The position numbers were made by a program, and so were the translations under genes. Positions 1 to 7,752 of a stretch of 64,000 bases of DNA are shown one piece after another. The stretch is from Candidatus Nanopelagicales bacterium (GTDB lineage Bacteria > Actinomycetota > Actinomycetes > S36-B12 > CAIYMF01), in the NCBI GenBank assembly GCA_017848795.1, contig JAFIHG010000001.1, positions 1-64,000 of the forward strand, written 5' to 3'. How positions within the stretch are numbered: the first letter of the stretch is position 1; each line of letters opens with the position of its first letter. The notes under the pieces are model-generated. The model saw only the letters and a list, made by a program, of their open reading frames with translations. It had not been told where the DNA came from and searched no databases.

Positions 1-92
1 GTCAACCCGCGTGATGTCGAGCGACACGCCCGCAGTCGTGTGCCTACACAATTTCGGGTCCAAGAGGCTCTCCGACCTCCTGACCTGCACCG

Positions 93-311
93 ATGCTACC
101 GACCACGCCGTCATGTGCCCGTGATCTTCGGAAGTCCGGTCTCGTGGCTGACATCCATCGCTACGGCAACCATGGGATCGGCAAGCCCGATGCACCCGAG
201 CACGACTTCGCCGGGTACTGGTCGCGACGCATCACCGACGAACATCGCCTGGTGTACAAGGTCACTGGCGACGAGGTACGCATCGCCGCAGGCCGGTACC
301 ACTACGGGTAG
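93..311 (+). pseudogene. YoeB/Txe-type toxin relic, N-terminus eroded
   Basis: The last ~55 codons read as the C-terminal half of a YoeB/Txe (RelE-fold) ribosome-dependent mRNA interferase. The segments GIGKP, GYWSRRI-DEHRLVYKV and the terminal RYHYG match that family's substrate-binding and catalytic region, including the final His-Tyr. A normal YoeB is about 85-90 residues and has a conserved N-terminal helix; here the residues before RKSGLVADIHR are unrelated and an in-frame stop lies upstream, so the first ~30 residues are lost or frameshifted. No YefM-type antitoxin is visible before it, although only 92 bases are available. Most likely a dead toxin remnant. Confidence 0.6.
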
Positions 312-422
312 CCCGCGCTTGCAGGATCCCGCGGCCACCCCGGCAGCGCGGGTTGGTGGGCACGCCGGCGCCGTACCGCCGTGCGCCCCGCGGGCGGCTC
401 GCAGGTCGAGACTGTCCGGGTG

Positions 423-1301
423 TCAGCGTTCGGCTGCCAGGATGGCGATGTCGAGGCGGGCCAGGTCGTCCCGGTCGCAGATGAGCTCGATCGCGACGAT
501 CAGTCCACTGGCAACGGTGAAGGCGAACGCGCCAGTGGGAGTGCCACCTGGCGCCCATACCGCGCCCGCGTTGCCGTCGATCAGCGCAAGGCGGGCGCCA
601 CGTGCCCGCCCGCGGAACTGACCCGCGACCGACGCCGCGCCGGTCAGGTCTCCCGGCGAGCCGGCGGAGCGCGCGGCCGGATCGGCGCGGAAGGTGACGG
701 CCGGATCGAGCAGGGCGAGCAGCGCCGCGAAGTCGCCCTCGCGTGAGGCCGCGAGGAACGCCGCGACGACGGCGCGGCTGCGGGCCCGGTCGGCGCTGGT
801 CGGCACCGCGACCGCTCGCACCCGGTGCCGGGCGCGGCTGCCCATCATCTTGGTCGCGTCCACGCTGCGCTCGACCACGGGCGCGATCTCGGCGAACGGG
901 ACGGCGAAGATGTCGTGCAGCACGAACACCAACCGCTCGGCCGGCGCCAACGTGTCCAGCACGGTGAGCAACGCCAGCCCGATCGAGTCGGCCAGTTCCG
1001 CCTCGCGCACGGGATCCGCGCCGCCGTCGGCCATCGCATCCTCGGCGAGCGCCGCAGTGAGGGGCCGCTCACCGCGGGCGGTCCGGGCGCGCAACTGGTC
1101 AAGGCAGATCCGCCCCACGACGGTGGTCAGCCAGCCGCGCAGGTTGTGGATCTCGGCGGGGTCGGCGCGGTCCCACCGCAGCCACGCCTCTTGGACGGCA
1201 TCGTCGGCCTCGGCGGCCGAGCCAAGCATGCGCAAGGCGACCGCACGCAGGTGCGGCCGCTGCGCCTCGAACTGCTCGCCCAGCCAGTCCCGTTCGTCCA
1301 C
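423..1301 (-). CDS. ECF41-type RNA polymerase sigma factor with C-terminal SnoaL-like domain (SigJ-like)
   Basis: 292 residues starting at GTG. Sigma-70 region 2 occupies about residues 15-75 (RMLGSAAEADDAVQEAWLRW) and region 4 about 105-160 (LAPAERLVFVLHDIFAVPFAEIA followed by the DNA-recognition helix). The rest, about 170-290, is a SnoaL/NTF2-like domain (FLAASREGDFAALLALLDP) that in ECF41/SigJ proteins replaces an anti-sigma factor and controls activity in cis. A DDLARLD segment near the end resembles the family's NPDKL-type motif; a clear WLPEP linker motif was not seen. It is divergent from an NmrA-like oxidoreductase/epimerase, the type of COE partner ECF41 factors usually have. The likely target is that neighbour; the inducing signal is unknown. 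Confidence 0.85.
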   Translation of the reverse strand: MDERDWLGEQFEAQRPHLRAVALRMLGSAAEADDAVQEAWLRWDRADPAEIHNLRGWLTTVVGRICLDQLRARTARGERPLTAALAEDAMADGGADPVREAELADSIGLALLTVLDTLAPAERLVFVLHDIFAVPFAEIAPVVERSVDATKMMGSRARHRVRAVAVPTSADRARSRAVVAAFLAASREGDFAALLALLDPAVTFRADPAARSAGSPGDLTGAASVAGQFRGRARGARLALIDGNAGAVWAPGGTPTGAFAFTVASGLIVAIELICDRDDLARLDIAILAAER

Positions 1302-1379
1302 CCCGGTTACCTTCCTGCTCCTTTCTCCGTCCTACTACAGACGGCGCGGACTGGCTCCGGGTAACGAGAGGCGACCGAC

Positions 1380-2161
1380 ATGGCAACTTCGGTCCTGGTC
1401 ACGGGCGGCACCGGCCGCCTCGGGCGGCTGGTCGCGGCGCGGATGGCGAAGCGGGGTGCGAGGTGCGTGCCCTGGCTCGGCATCCCCGCGCGCTTGGCCC
1501 GCACGTCAGCTTCTTCCCGGTCGACCTGCGCAACGGCGAGGGACTCGAGCCGGCCGTCGCGGGCGTCGACGTGATCGTGCACTGCGCGACCAGCACGAAA
1601 GGCGACGCCACCGCGACGGGCAACCTGCTCGCCGCGGCGGCGGCGTCCGGCTCGCCGCACGTGGTGTACGTGTCGATCGTCGGCCTTGAGGCCATTGCGT
1701 CGTGGGGTTACCCGAAGGCGAAGCTGGCAACCGAGCAGCTGGTCCGCGACAGCGGCCTGCCCTGGACGATCCTGCGCGTCACGCAGTTCTACGACTACGT
1801 CTACGACAACTCCCGCAAGCTCAGCCACTTCCCGGTGGTGCCGGTGCCGGCCGGGTTCCACATCCGGCCGGTCGACCCGGGCGAGGTTGCGGACCGGCTC
1901 GCCCACCTCGCGCTCGCCCCGGCCGCCGGGCGGGTCGCCGACATGGCCGGCCCGCAGGAGTGGGACTGGACGCAGTTGTTGCGCAGCTACCTGAACGCAA
2001 CCCACCGCCGCCGCCTCGTCGTCCCAGTCCGGCTGCCGGGCACCCGGGCGGTGCGCGCCGGCGGGCTGCTGCCCGAACCCGGGCACACGACCGGCGCCAG
2101 GACCTGGGACGAGTACCTGTCCGCCACGCTGCGGCCAGCCGCGGCGCCGTCGCATCGCTAG
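1380..2161 (+). pseudogene. NmrA/NAD(P)-binding epimerase-like protein, frameshifted
   Basis: The first ~25 codons encode a Rossmann start (VTGGTGRLGRLVAARMA), then the frame breaks. From 1463 the next frame continues VRALARHPRALGPHVSFFPV and runs to the stop, giving a typical ~260-residue atypical SDR of the NmrA/SDR_a5 type with YPKAKLATEQLV as the active-site-helix equivalent. One missing base near 1455-1463 would restore KRG-x-EVRALAR across the junction. The gene starts 78 bp from the divergent ECF41 sigma factor and is its expected COE partner. It is either a real inactivating frameshift or a sequencing error; the clustering of other breaks nearby favours decay. Confidence 0.75.
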
Positions 2162-2170
2162 GAGATCACC

Positions 2171-2284
2171 GTGCCCATTCCTACGGACAACCCGGCTGTT
2201 GGCATCCGCGAGACAATGGCGGCGATCCGCTCCATCAACGAGCCGGCCACAACCGGCGGCGTCTCGGGGAGAGGTTTGCCGTGA
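2171..2284 (+). CDS. Small unrecognised ORF translationally coupled to the following SDR
   Basis: A 37-codon frame begins with GTG 10 bases after the preceding stop, with a GGAG ribosome site at 2161-2164. It ends in a GTGA overlap with the start of the SDR gene. The peptide (GIRETMAAIRSINEPATT in the middle) has no motif I recognise. It may be a leader peptide coupling translation or the stump of a deleted gene. Supported only by the ribosome site and the precise overlap. Confidence 0.35.
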   Translation: MPIPTDNPAVGIRETMAAIRSINEPATTGGVSGRGLP

Positions 2285-3072
2285 CGGCATCAGGCGACGA
2301 GCGCCCACAGCGACACGGGGACTTGACCGGCAGGGTGGCGCTGGTGACCGGCAGCTCACGGGGCATCGGCGCGGCCATCGCGACCATGTTGGGCCGCCAT
2401 GGGGCCGCGGTTGCGGTGCACGGCCGCAACCTGGAGCGGACGAGCGCGGTCGCCGCGCGGATCCAGGACGAGGGCGGCACCGCGACCGCGGTGGTCGGCG
2501 ACCTGACCGATCACACGGCGTTGGAGGCGATCCGCGAGCAGGTGGAGCGCGAACTCGGCGCCGTTCAGGTGCTGGTCGCGAACGCGGGCGGCAACCTCGC
2601 CCCGCCGGCACCGTTGGAGGAGATCTCCGAGCAAGGCTGGCGCGACACCATCGAGGCGAACCTGCTCACGACGTTCCTGACGCTGAAGTGCTTCCTACCG
2701 GGGATGAAGAGGCGCGGCACGGGCAGCATCGTCACGATCGGATCCAGCGCTGGTCGCCAGGCCCGTCCAGACGTGCCGATCCCCTACGCCGCGGCGAAGG
2801 CCGGCATCGCGCTGCTGACGCAGAGCGTGGCCGCGCAGGCCGGCCCGAACGGAGTCCGCGTCAACTGCGTCGCACCGGCGATCATCCTCACCGAGCGCAA
2901 CATCGAGCGCATCCCACCCGCGCAGCGCGAGGCGATGGCCAGCCACAATCCGCTGCAACGCCTCGGCACCCCGGACGACGTGGCAGACGCGGTGGCGTTC
3001 CTCGCCAGCGACCGCGCCGGGTGGATCACCGGTGTCGTGCTCGACGTCACCGGCGGCACGGTCCTGCGCTGA
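2281..3072 (+). CDS. Short-chain dehydrogenase/reductase (SDR family)
   Basis: 263 residues from GTG at 2281, chosen because GGGGAGAGG lies 6 bases upstream at 2266-2274. Classical SDR layout: nucleotide-binding GSSRGIG near residue 25, the NAG motif (VANAGG) near 100, a catalytic serine in IGSSAGR near 155, and YAAAKAG (YxxxK) near 170. The C-terminus has the usual DVADAVAFLASDRAGWITG and DVTGG elements found in FabG/glucose-dehydrogenase-like enzymes. Arg in the first loop suggests NADP(H) preference. Substrate cannot be inferred. It follows the NmrA-like frame and a small coupled ORF on the same strand. Confidence 0.85.
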   Translation: MTASGDERPQRHGDLTGRVALVTGSSRGIGAAIATMLGRHGAAVAVHGRNLERTSAVAARIQDEGGTATAVVGDLTDHTALEAIREQVERELGAVQVLVANAGGNLAPPAPLEEISEQGWRDTIEANLLTTFLTLKCFLPGMKRRGTGSIVTIGSSAGRQARPDVPIPYAAAKAGIALLTQSVAAQAGPNGVRVNCVAPAIILTERNIERIPPAQREAMASHNPLQRLGTPDDVADAVAFLASDRAGWITGVVLDVTGGTVLR

Positions 3073-3086
3073 CACGACGGCCCGTC

Positions 3087-3344
3087 CACCAAGCGTCGTA
3101 CCCACACGCCGACGAGCTGGCGGCCCGGTTCGAGGATTACGAGCCCCGCGAGGGTGACGAGTTGGACGCGGGGGCGGTGGCGCTGCTGCGTGCGGCGGTG
3201 GCCGAGCGTTCCGAGGCGGAGCGTCACATCGTCGAGGAAGTGCGTCGCGCACGCGAAGCAGGTCTGTCATGGAGCGCGATCGGTAGCTTCGTTGGTACCT
3301 CGGGCGAGGCCGCACGACAGCGCTACTCCTCGAAGGTCGCATAG
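3087..3344 (+). CDS. Small HTH-like protein, antitoxin-associated type, start not defined
   Basis: An open segment of ~86 codons encodes a charged helix (AERSEAERHIVEEVRRAREAG) followed by a putative helix-turn-helix (LSWSAIGSFVGTSGEAARQRY). This arrangement is seen in small actinobacterial proteins next to toxin genes. No ATG or GTG lies before the conserved part; candidates are a CTG at 3117, TTG at 3162 or GTG at 3177, all inside the recognisable domain. The true N-terminus may have been lost when the SDR gene was placed upstream. It converges on vapC across a hairpin. Confidence 0.5.
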   Translation, partial: HQASYPHADELAARFEDYEPREGDELDAGAVALLRAAVAERSEAERHIVEEVRRAREAGLSWSAIGSFVGTSGEAARQRYSSKVA

Positions 3345-3350
3345 CGTCGT

Positions 3351-3397
3351 CTCAATCCGCTTCGCGGCGCAAGACGCCGCTCGAGTCGCCGATTGAG
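3351..3397. terminator. Nested dyad between convergent genes
   Basis: Outer arms CTCAATC (3351-3357) and GATTGAG (3391-3397) enclose a 6-bp GC stem GCGGCG/CGCCGC (3364-3369 and 3375-3380) with a 5-base loop. It sits between the convergent HTH-like gene and vapC, so a bidirectional terminator is likely. There is no T-tract, as is common in high-GC actinobacteria. Confidence 0.5.
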
Positions 3398-3424
3398 GAT
3401 CGACTATCGAACGGAGCACTCAGC

Positions 3425-3826
3425 TCAGGTAATCAGCTCGAACGAGCAACGCGGTCCGCTGGCCCCGGCGAACTTCCTGTCACAGGTGATCAGAGTGCGG
3501 TCCAGCCGTTCGGCGAGAGCAACGTACGCGGCGTCGTAGGCGGTGAGGTTGTCGCGAAGCTCCCAGATCCGCTGCAACAACGGTGCGAGCGGCATGCGCC
3601 GGATGGGGAAGCCCGCCAGATGTCGCAACGCCGCCGGCACGGCTGCCTGTAGGGTCGCATTCGGTCGGCTCAGGCCGCGAAGCGCGGACACGATCTCGGC
3701 GTCGAAGTGGGCCGGTGCGAACAGCGCGTCGCCGGCCGCCAGTCGAGCCGCAACTGCTTGTCGTCGCGGATCGTCAGACGCGTAGAAGGCGACCAGGACG
3801 GATGCGTCGACAACGGCTAGGGTCAC
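3425..3826 (-). CDS. vapC: VapC-family PIN-domain ribonuclease toxin
   Basis: 133 residues. The PIN-domain acidic residues are visible: Asp in VVDASVLV near residue 7, Glu in FDAEIVSALR near 44, Asp in LTAYDAAYVALAE near 98, and the terminal Asp in LITCDRKFAGA near 116. Such toxins cleave specific RNAs (tRNA or rRNA) using Mg2+. The start overlaps the end of vapB by an ATGA, so the pair is co-translated. The reading frame is intact, unlike the related VapC at 16877-17262. Confidence 0.9.
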   Translation of the reverse strand: MTLAVVDASVLVAFYASDDPRRQAVAARLAAGDALFAPAHFDAEIVSALRGLSRPNATLQAAVPAALRHLAGFPIRRMPLAPLLQRIWELRDNLTAYDAAYVALAERLDRTLITCDRKFAGASGPRCSFELIT

Positions 3827-4053
3827 GACGCCTCACGCACGTCACGCACCGCGGCGGCCGCGTCCTCGAGGGACACTCCGCTGCCCTCCGGCGGCTGGTA
3901 TGAGCCGACGTAGTCATCGAGCCGCGTCACCTGCGCGACCTCGGTGAGCCGATCGACGACGAACGCCGAGAGCGACTGCCGGTTGGCCTCGGCCGCCCGA
4001 GCTAGCGCTGCGTACACATCGTCAGGCACGTCCCGCAAGTTCATCCGCTTCAT
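3823..4053 (-). CDS. vapB: VapB-type ribbon-helix-helix antitoxin
   Basis: 76 residues from ATG at 4053; a second in-frame ATG at 4044 is possible. The N-terminal MNLRDVPDDVYAALARAAEANRQ is an RHH/CopG DNA-binding fold; the acidic C-terminus (SLEDAAAAVRDV) should wrap the VapC active site. The upstream ATG lies inside a perfect palindrome that is very likely the operator for VapBC autoregulation. Its 4-base overlap with vapC is typical of the family. Confidence 0.88.
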   Translation of the reverse strand: MKRMNLRDVPDDVYAALARAAEANRQSLSAFVVDRLTEVAQVTRLDDYVGSYQPPEGSGVSLEDAAAAVRDVREAS

Positions 4054-4072
4054 GGTGCCACTTTGGCACCAT
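4052..4072. promoter_or_regulatory. vapBC operator: perfect 9-bp inverted repeat over the start codon
   Basis: Arms ATGGTGCCA (4052-4060) and TGGCACCAT (4064-4072) are perfectly complementary around a 3-base centre. The left arm covers the vapB start codon, so bound VapBC would block both transcription and access to a near-leaderless start. RHH antitoxins bind such palindromes as dimers of dimers. Confidence 0.75.
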
Positions 4073-4383
4073 GAGTGCCGGTTGTCGATCCTCATCCCCC
4101 GTGATGCGGCCAACTCGCGCGGGCATCCGCCTCGATGAGTTGGTCGGCCGAGGCCGAACAGTACGTCGCCACCTGCTTGGAGCTGTCTTCGCTGTCCTGG
4201 CTGGCCGACACCGGTGGACGCGCCGCGCGGGCTGCCTGGTCTTGTCGCCGATAGTCGTCCGAGACCTGACCGGCAGCACCCTCTGCTCCACGGCCACCCG
4301 TTGCAGCCGAACTGGGTTCCTGTTGCGGCGAAAGGACTCAGCTCTTCTCTCGGTGCAGAGCGCAGTGCCATGCCGTCCATCCC
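4073..4383. other. Intergenic stretch without recognised gene
   Basis: About 310 bases separate the vapB operator from the promoter of the next gene. Frames through it look like composition shadows with no recognisable protein family. It must contain the leftward vapB promoter, but I could not place -35/-10 boxes with confidence. Confidence 0.4.
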
Positions 4384-4389
4384 TAGCAT
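4384..4389 (+). promoter_or_regulatory. -10 box (TAGCAT) of a leaderless promoter
   Basis: TAGCAT ends 6 bases before the ATG at 4396, placing transcription start at or next to the A of the start codon. This supports that ATG as the true start. Confidence 0.5.
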
Positions 4390-4395
4390 CGCGGC

Positions 4396-4992
4396 ATGTC
4401 CTACGACGCATTGGCAGAAAGCATCATCCTGATCAGGACGCGGCAGCCGCCCCGGGTGCTGCACCTGAGCAGGCGGCGCCGTTTCGCGGCGATGGCAGTG
4501 GACGTCGCCGGTGATGCGGCAACGACCATGTTCCTGCGTCGAAGTGCTGGGTGCGATATCCAGGAATCCTGGGTGCTGGCATCCCGACACGATGAGTGGC
4601 GCCTGCTTGGTGGCGGCGGCGGCACCGTTGATCACAATGCGGGCCTGCTCGCGGACCGGCCGGAGACGATCCGCGACGACATGATCCGGCCCTGGAGCAC
4701 GCTGCCCGGTGTGGATCCGCGCCTCGTGACGGTCGGAAGCGGTGCTGGCGGTGTGCATTACATGCGAGGCGGCCGGGACCTGTTCCCGCGGAGCGGGCGT
4801 TGGATCAGTTACGCGACCCTGTTCGCCAGTGCCCAGGTCGGCGCGATCCAGGTTGCGGACCGCACGGTTGCCGTGCCATGGCACGGACACACGCAAATCG
4901 CCTGGATCGGCCGGCGCCCACCCCGCATCGGAATCCTCGGGCGGGCCGGACAACTGCTAGCGACGACGCGGATCCCGATAGCGCAACCCTGA
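4396..4992 (+). CDS. Conserved-looking hypothetical protein of unknown function
   Basis: 198 residues from an ATG 6 bases after a -10 box. Notable parts are LSRRRRFAAMAVDVAGDAATTMFLRRS, WVLASRHDEWRLLGGGGGTVD and a C-terminal section with PWHGHTQIAWIGRRPPRIGILG. No signal peptide, membrane segment or catalytic motif is evident. The pattern of short beta-strand-like stretches suggests a soluble beta-rich protein. It resembles a family of actinobacterial hypotheticals I have seen, but I cannot assign a function. It converges on the DUF5701 gene with only 14 bases between stops. Confidence 0.65.
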   Translation: MSYDALAESIILIRTRQPPRVLHLSRRRRFAAMAVDVAGDAATTMFLRRSAGCDIQESWVLASRHDEWRLLGGGGGTVDHNAGLLADRPETIRDDMIRPWSTLPGVDPRLVTVGSGAGGVHYMRGGRDLFPRSGRWISYATLFASAQVGAIQVADRTVAVPWHGHTQIAWIGRRPPRIGILGRAGQLLATTRIPIAQP

Positions 4993-5006
4993 TCCGCCCA
5001 GACGGG

Positions 5007-5621
5007 TCAGACGCTTCGGTGGTGGGTGGAGGCGAACCCGAGCCAGGTGTGGCGGTTGCCGGCCCAGCACCAGCCGACCTTGGGCGCGTTCTTGGTGGCT
5101 TTGCCGTCATGTCCGGTGCCGCCGCTGATCCAGATCGCCGGGGTGCGCGCGTCAAGGCGGGTACCTCGCGTCTTGCGTGAGGCAATCGTCATGAAGCAGT
5201 GGTTGCGTTCTAGGCCTTTGGGTTCCTGCAGCAGCCAGCTGATCCCTTCGGTGATGGTCAGCGGGCTGCGACCCAGTGCGGTGATGGCTGGCAGCGCTTC
5301 GTCTGGGCTCCAGTTGCGCATGTCGTCACCGCGGTCCACGTCGTGGAGCAGGTACAGCGGCTGGTCGGGTACCTCGACGGTAGGAATCGCCGTGAACTCG
5401 TCGAGGTCGGTCATGTCGGTCACCACGAAACCTCGCTTGCCCTGGTGGGTCAGCAGAGTCGCTAGTGCGCTGGCAGGTACGAGCGAGGGATGCACCGCGA
5501 GGACCGCGCCTGGGCGATCGCGCAGGTCTCGCCCGAGAGCGCGCAGAGCCTTGGCGGAGGTCCCGGCGAGGGCTGGTACGTCGAGGGCGATGAGCCGGTC
5601 GAGCTGATCGGTGATGGTCAC
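5007..5621 (-). CDS. DUF5701 family protein
   Basis: 204 residues from GTG at 5621, preceded by AAGGAA 8 bases upstream. It has the features I associate with actinobacterial DUF5701: KRGFVVTDMTDLDEF, PLYLLHDVDRGDDMRNWSPDEALP, GRSPLTITEGI, and the end PAIWISGGTGHDG...GWCWAGNRHTWLGFAS. Function is unknown; there are no membrane segments. It is divergently arranged with a TetR regulator across paired operators, so it is probably that regulator's target. Confidence 0.8.
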   Translation of the reverse strand: MTITDQLDRLIALDVPALAGTSAKALRALGRDLRDRPGAVLAVHPSLVPASALATLLTHQGKRGFVVTDMTDLDEFTAIPTVEVPDQPLYLLHDVDRGDDMRNWSPDEALPAITALGRSPLTITEGISWLLQEPKGLERNHCFMTIASRKTRGTRLDARTPAIWISGGTGHDGKATKNAPKVGWCWAGNRHTWLGFASTHHRSV

Positions 5622-5699
5622 GGCCTGGTTCCTTTCGTGCGGCCGGAGCTGACCGGCCGGAGCACCGTGCGAACAACCGCGGATTGTGCCGGCCGAGTG

Positions 5700-5747
5700 C
5701 CGTACACCATACGGAGAACCATACCATCCTTTCCGTATGATGTACGG
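5700..5747. promoter_or_regulatory. Twin TetR-type operators in the divergent promoter
   Basis: Two copies of CCGTA-N5-TACGG lie at 5700-5714 and 5733-5747, centres 33 bp apart (about three helical turns). The two 16-base arms, each extended by one outer base, are also inverted repeats of each other with one mismatch. The right copy abuts the tetR start. This suggests cooperative repression of both the TetR gene and the DUF5701 gene. Confidence 0.7.
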
Positions 5748-5750
5748 AGT

Positions 5751-6554
5751 ATGTCGTATGCTGGTCGGGTGGGCAGCGAGAGCAGCGGCGCCGGAGACCC
5801 GGCGCGGACGATCGCGCTGCTGTGGGGCACCACGCAGGTGCCCGGTCGGGGCCCGAAGCCGGCACTGATCGGCGCGCAGGTCGTCGAGGCCGCCATCCGG
5901 GTCGCGGACCACGAGGCCGACCTGTCGGAGGTGTCCATGCGCCGGGTGGCGCAGGCACTGGGCGTGGGGACGATGTCGCTTTACACCTACGTCGCGTCCC
6001 GGACCGAGCTGATCGAGGCGATGCTCGACGCGACGTACGCCGAGGCGGTCACCGACCTGACCGACCTGGCCACCGACGACTGGCGGACAGGTCTGACCCA
6101 GGTCGCCGCCGCCAGTTGGCGGATGTACTTGCGGCACCCCTGGATGCTGCAGGTCTTCACCGGCCGACCTCCTATGGGCCCGAACACGATCGCCAAGTAC
6201 GAACTCGAGCTGGGCGTCCTGGAGGGCATCGGGCTCACCGACGTCGAGATGGACGCCGTGCTCACCCTCGTACACACCCACGTCGAAGGCGTCGCCCGAC
6301 GCAAGATCGAGGCCGCGAACACCGAACGCCGCACCGGGCTCACCGACGCACAGTGGTGGGAAGCCGCCGCCCCGGAACTGGCCAAGGTGTTCGACCCCAG
6401 CCAGTTCCCCATCGCCGCCCGCGTCGGTCAAGCCGCCGGCGAGCGCTACCAAGGCGCCCACGACCCCGAGCATGCCTATCACTTCGGGCTGCAACGCCTC
6501 ATCGAAGGCGTCGCCAGCCACCTCGCCACTCGCAACGAGCCCGATAGTCGCTAG
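5751..6554 (+). CDS. TetR/AcrR family transcriptional regulator
   Basis: About 267 residues. The HTH is near residues 45-85: GAQVVEAAIRVADHEADLSEVSMRRVAQALGVG and the hallmark MSLYTYVASRTELIEAMLD. The C-terminal part (WRMYLRHPWMLQVFTGRPPMGPN) matches the TetR_C ligand domain of regulators such as TetR class/ActII-like. ATG 5751 has GGAG only one base upstream; GTG 5769 is an alternative, so the start is uncertain. The twin operators just upstream imply autoregulation plus control of the divergent DUF5701 gene. Ligand unknown. Confidence 0.88.
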   Translation: MSYAGRVGSESSGAGDPARTIALLWGTTQVPGRGPKPALIGAQVVEAAIRVADHEADLSEVSMRRVAQALGVGTMSLYTYVASRTELIEAMLDATYAEAVTDLTDLATDDWRTGLTQVAAASWRMYLRHPWMLQVFTGRPPMGPNTIAKYELELGVLEGIGLTDVEMDAVLTLVHTHVEGVARRKIEAANTERRTGLTDAQWWEAAAPELAKVFDPSQFPIAARVGQAAGERYQGAHDPEHAYHFGLQRLIEGVASHLATRNEPDSR

Positions 6555-6721
6555 CAAGGTCAGGCAGCTGAGAATCGACCCGCCGGCAAAGTAGTAGCGC
6601 GATGGTCATCGCTGAGCACATCGCGGCGGCATGACGTGGTCGCACTCGCGGTCGCTATAGCCGCTCAGGCACACTGGCAAGCCATCTCGAACGCGTACTT
6701 CCCCTGCTCCTCTTTTCGTCA

Positions 6722-6727
6722 TACGAT
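6722..6727 (+). promoter_or_regulatory. -10 box (TACGAT) of a leaderless promoter
   Basis: TACGAT ends 6 bases before ATG 6734 of the RHH antitoxin. No ribosome site precedes that ATG, in keeping with a leaderless message. Confidence 0.5.
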
Positions 6728-6733
6728 TTTGCG

Positions 6734-6967
6734 ATGGTCAGCGAAGAACAGATCCGGCAGTGGGCTGACGAGGCCGAGGCTGGCTACGACATCGAGGAAC
6801 TGAAGCGCCGCGGACGCGGCCGGCCCGGGCGCGGTGCCGAGCCGATGCAGGTCGTAGCCGTGCGGCTCACCACTGAAGAGCTCGCTGCGCTTGACGCCAT
6901 CGCCGAGCGCGACCACATCTCTCGGTCGGAAGCGATCCGCAGGGCGCTGGCTGATTTCGCGGCGTGA
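6734..6967 (+). CDS. Ribbon-helix-helix (CopG-like) antitoxin
   Basis: 77 residues. The C-terminal half is a classic RHH module: QVVAVRLTTEELAALDAIAERDHISRSEAIRRAL. The N-terminal half is charged (EEQIRQWADEAEAGYDIEELKRRGRGRPGRG) and resembles the toxin-binding part of BrnA-like or similar antitoxins placed in front of the DNA-binding domain. It overlaps the following toxin gene by GTGA. Confidence 0.8.
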   Translation: MVSEEQIRQWADEAEAGYDIEELKRRGRGRPGRGAEPMQVVAVRLTTEELAALDAIAERDHISRSEAIRRALADFAA

Positions 6968-7206
6968 AGGTCCACGACGGCGCACTCAAGCACGGCGTGC
7001 TGCCAGAGGACGCGGTCCAGGCGGCCGCCTGGCCGCAGTGGGTCGAGCCGCTCGACGAACTCGAGTGGCCGCATCGGGAGTTGCGGCTCGGATTCGACAC
7101 TCGAGCGCGCCTTCTAGAGACCGTCGTTCTCATCTTTGCGAGCGGCGAGGAGATGGTCATCCACGCCATGCCGGCTCGGAAGCAGTACTGGGATCTACTG
7201 CCGTGA
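6964..7206 (+). CDS. Small toxin partner of the RHH antitoxin (RelE/BrnT-like candidate)
   Basis: 80 residues from a GTG overlapping the antitoxin stop. Compact sequence with KVHDGALKHGV, LRLGFDTRARLLETVVLIFASGEEMVIHAMPARKQYWDLL. The ending (a beta strand, then IHAM-AR-QY) recalls the BrnT and RelE-like folds, where a basic/aromatic C-terminal strand makes the active site. Similar small proteins are annotated as toxin components in actinobacteria. Its catalytic residues cannot be stated from sequence alone. Confidence 0.65.
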   Translation: MKVHDGALKHGVLPEDAVQAAAWPQWVEPLDELEWPHRELRLGFDTRARLLETVVLIFASGEEMVIHAMPARKQYWDLLP

Positions 7207-7467
7207 ACCATGGCTTCCGCTGCGCACGCGGATCAGTCCGCAGGGCGTGGCTGAGCGCTGCTGAGTACATCGCGGCGGATGGACGTGCTGGGCAGCTGAA
7301 CCGTCCTGATGTAGGCGCTGTAGCGGCTCGCAACAGGAAGTCGGCTCTGCGCGACCAGTTGCGTCGCGCCTCGACTGAATCCTTGGCGGCATCTCCGACC
7401 ACCGGCATTGCGATGTGGCTGGCCGGTGGCTTGAAACAGGAACCCGGCCATAGTCATGCTTGTGGCC

Positions 7468-7752
7468 ATGACGGTGCTGTCTCTGGCCGAGGTCAAGTCT
7501 CACCTGTCTGAACTCGTTGGCCGCGTGAAGTCCGAACACGAGCGCATCACGGTGACTGTGCACGGCAAGCCCTCCGCGGTACTCATCGCCACCGAGGATC
7601 TGCAGTCCCTCGAGGAGACCATCGCGATCTTGTCCGATTCGGACACGCTCAGTCGCCTCGGCGCCTCCGAGGCAGAACTCGCACGCGGCGAGGGGGAGTC
7701 GGAGGAGGATCTTGCCCGGGCCATGAACGCCCGACGCCGGCAGCGTGCGTGA
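7468..7752 (+). CDS. Phd/YefM-family antitoxin
   Basis: 94 residues from ATG 7468, whose start (MTVLSLAEVKSHLSELVGRV) aligns with family N-termini; an in-frame ATG at 7456 is an alternative. The DNA-binding part ends with ITVTVHGKPSAVLIATEDLQSLEETIAIL, typical of Phd/YefM, and the C-terminus (LGASEAELARGEGESEEDL) is acidic and would neutralise RelE. It overlaps the next gene by 4 bases. The antitoxin is intact while its toxin is broken. Confidence 0.85.
   Translation: MTVLSLAEVKSHLSELVGRVKSEHERITVTVHGKPSAVLIATEDLQSLEETIAILSDSDTLSRLGASEAELARGEGESEEDLARAMNARRRQRA

Noticed and set aside
7207-7455. Gene between the RHH toxin pair and the Phd gene
   Set aside because: Short frames on both strands lack start signals and recognisable motifs.
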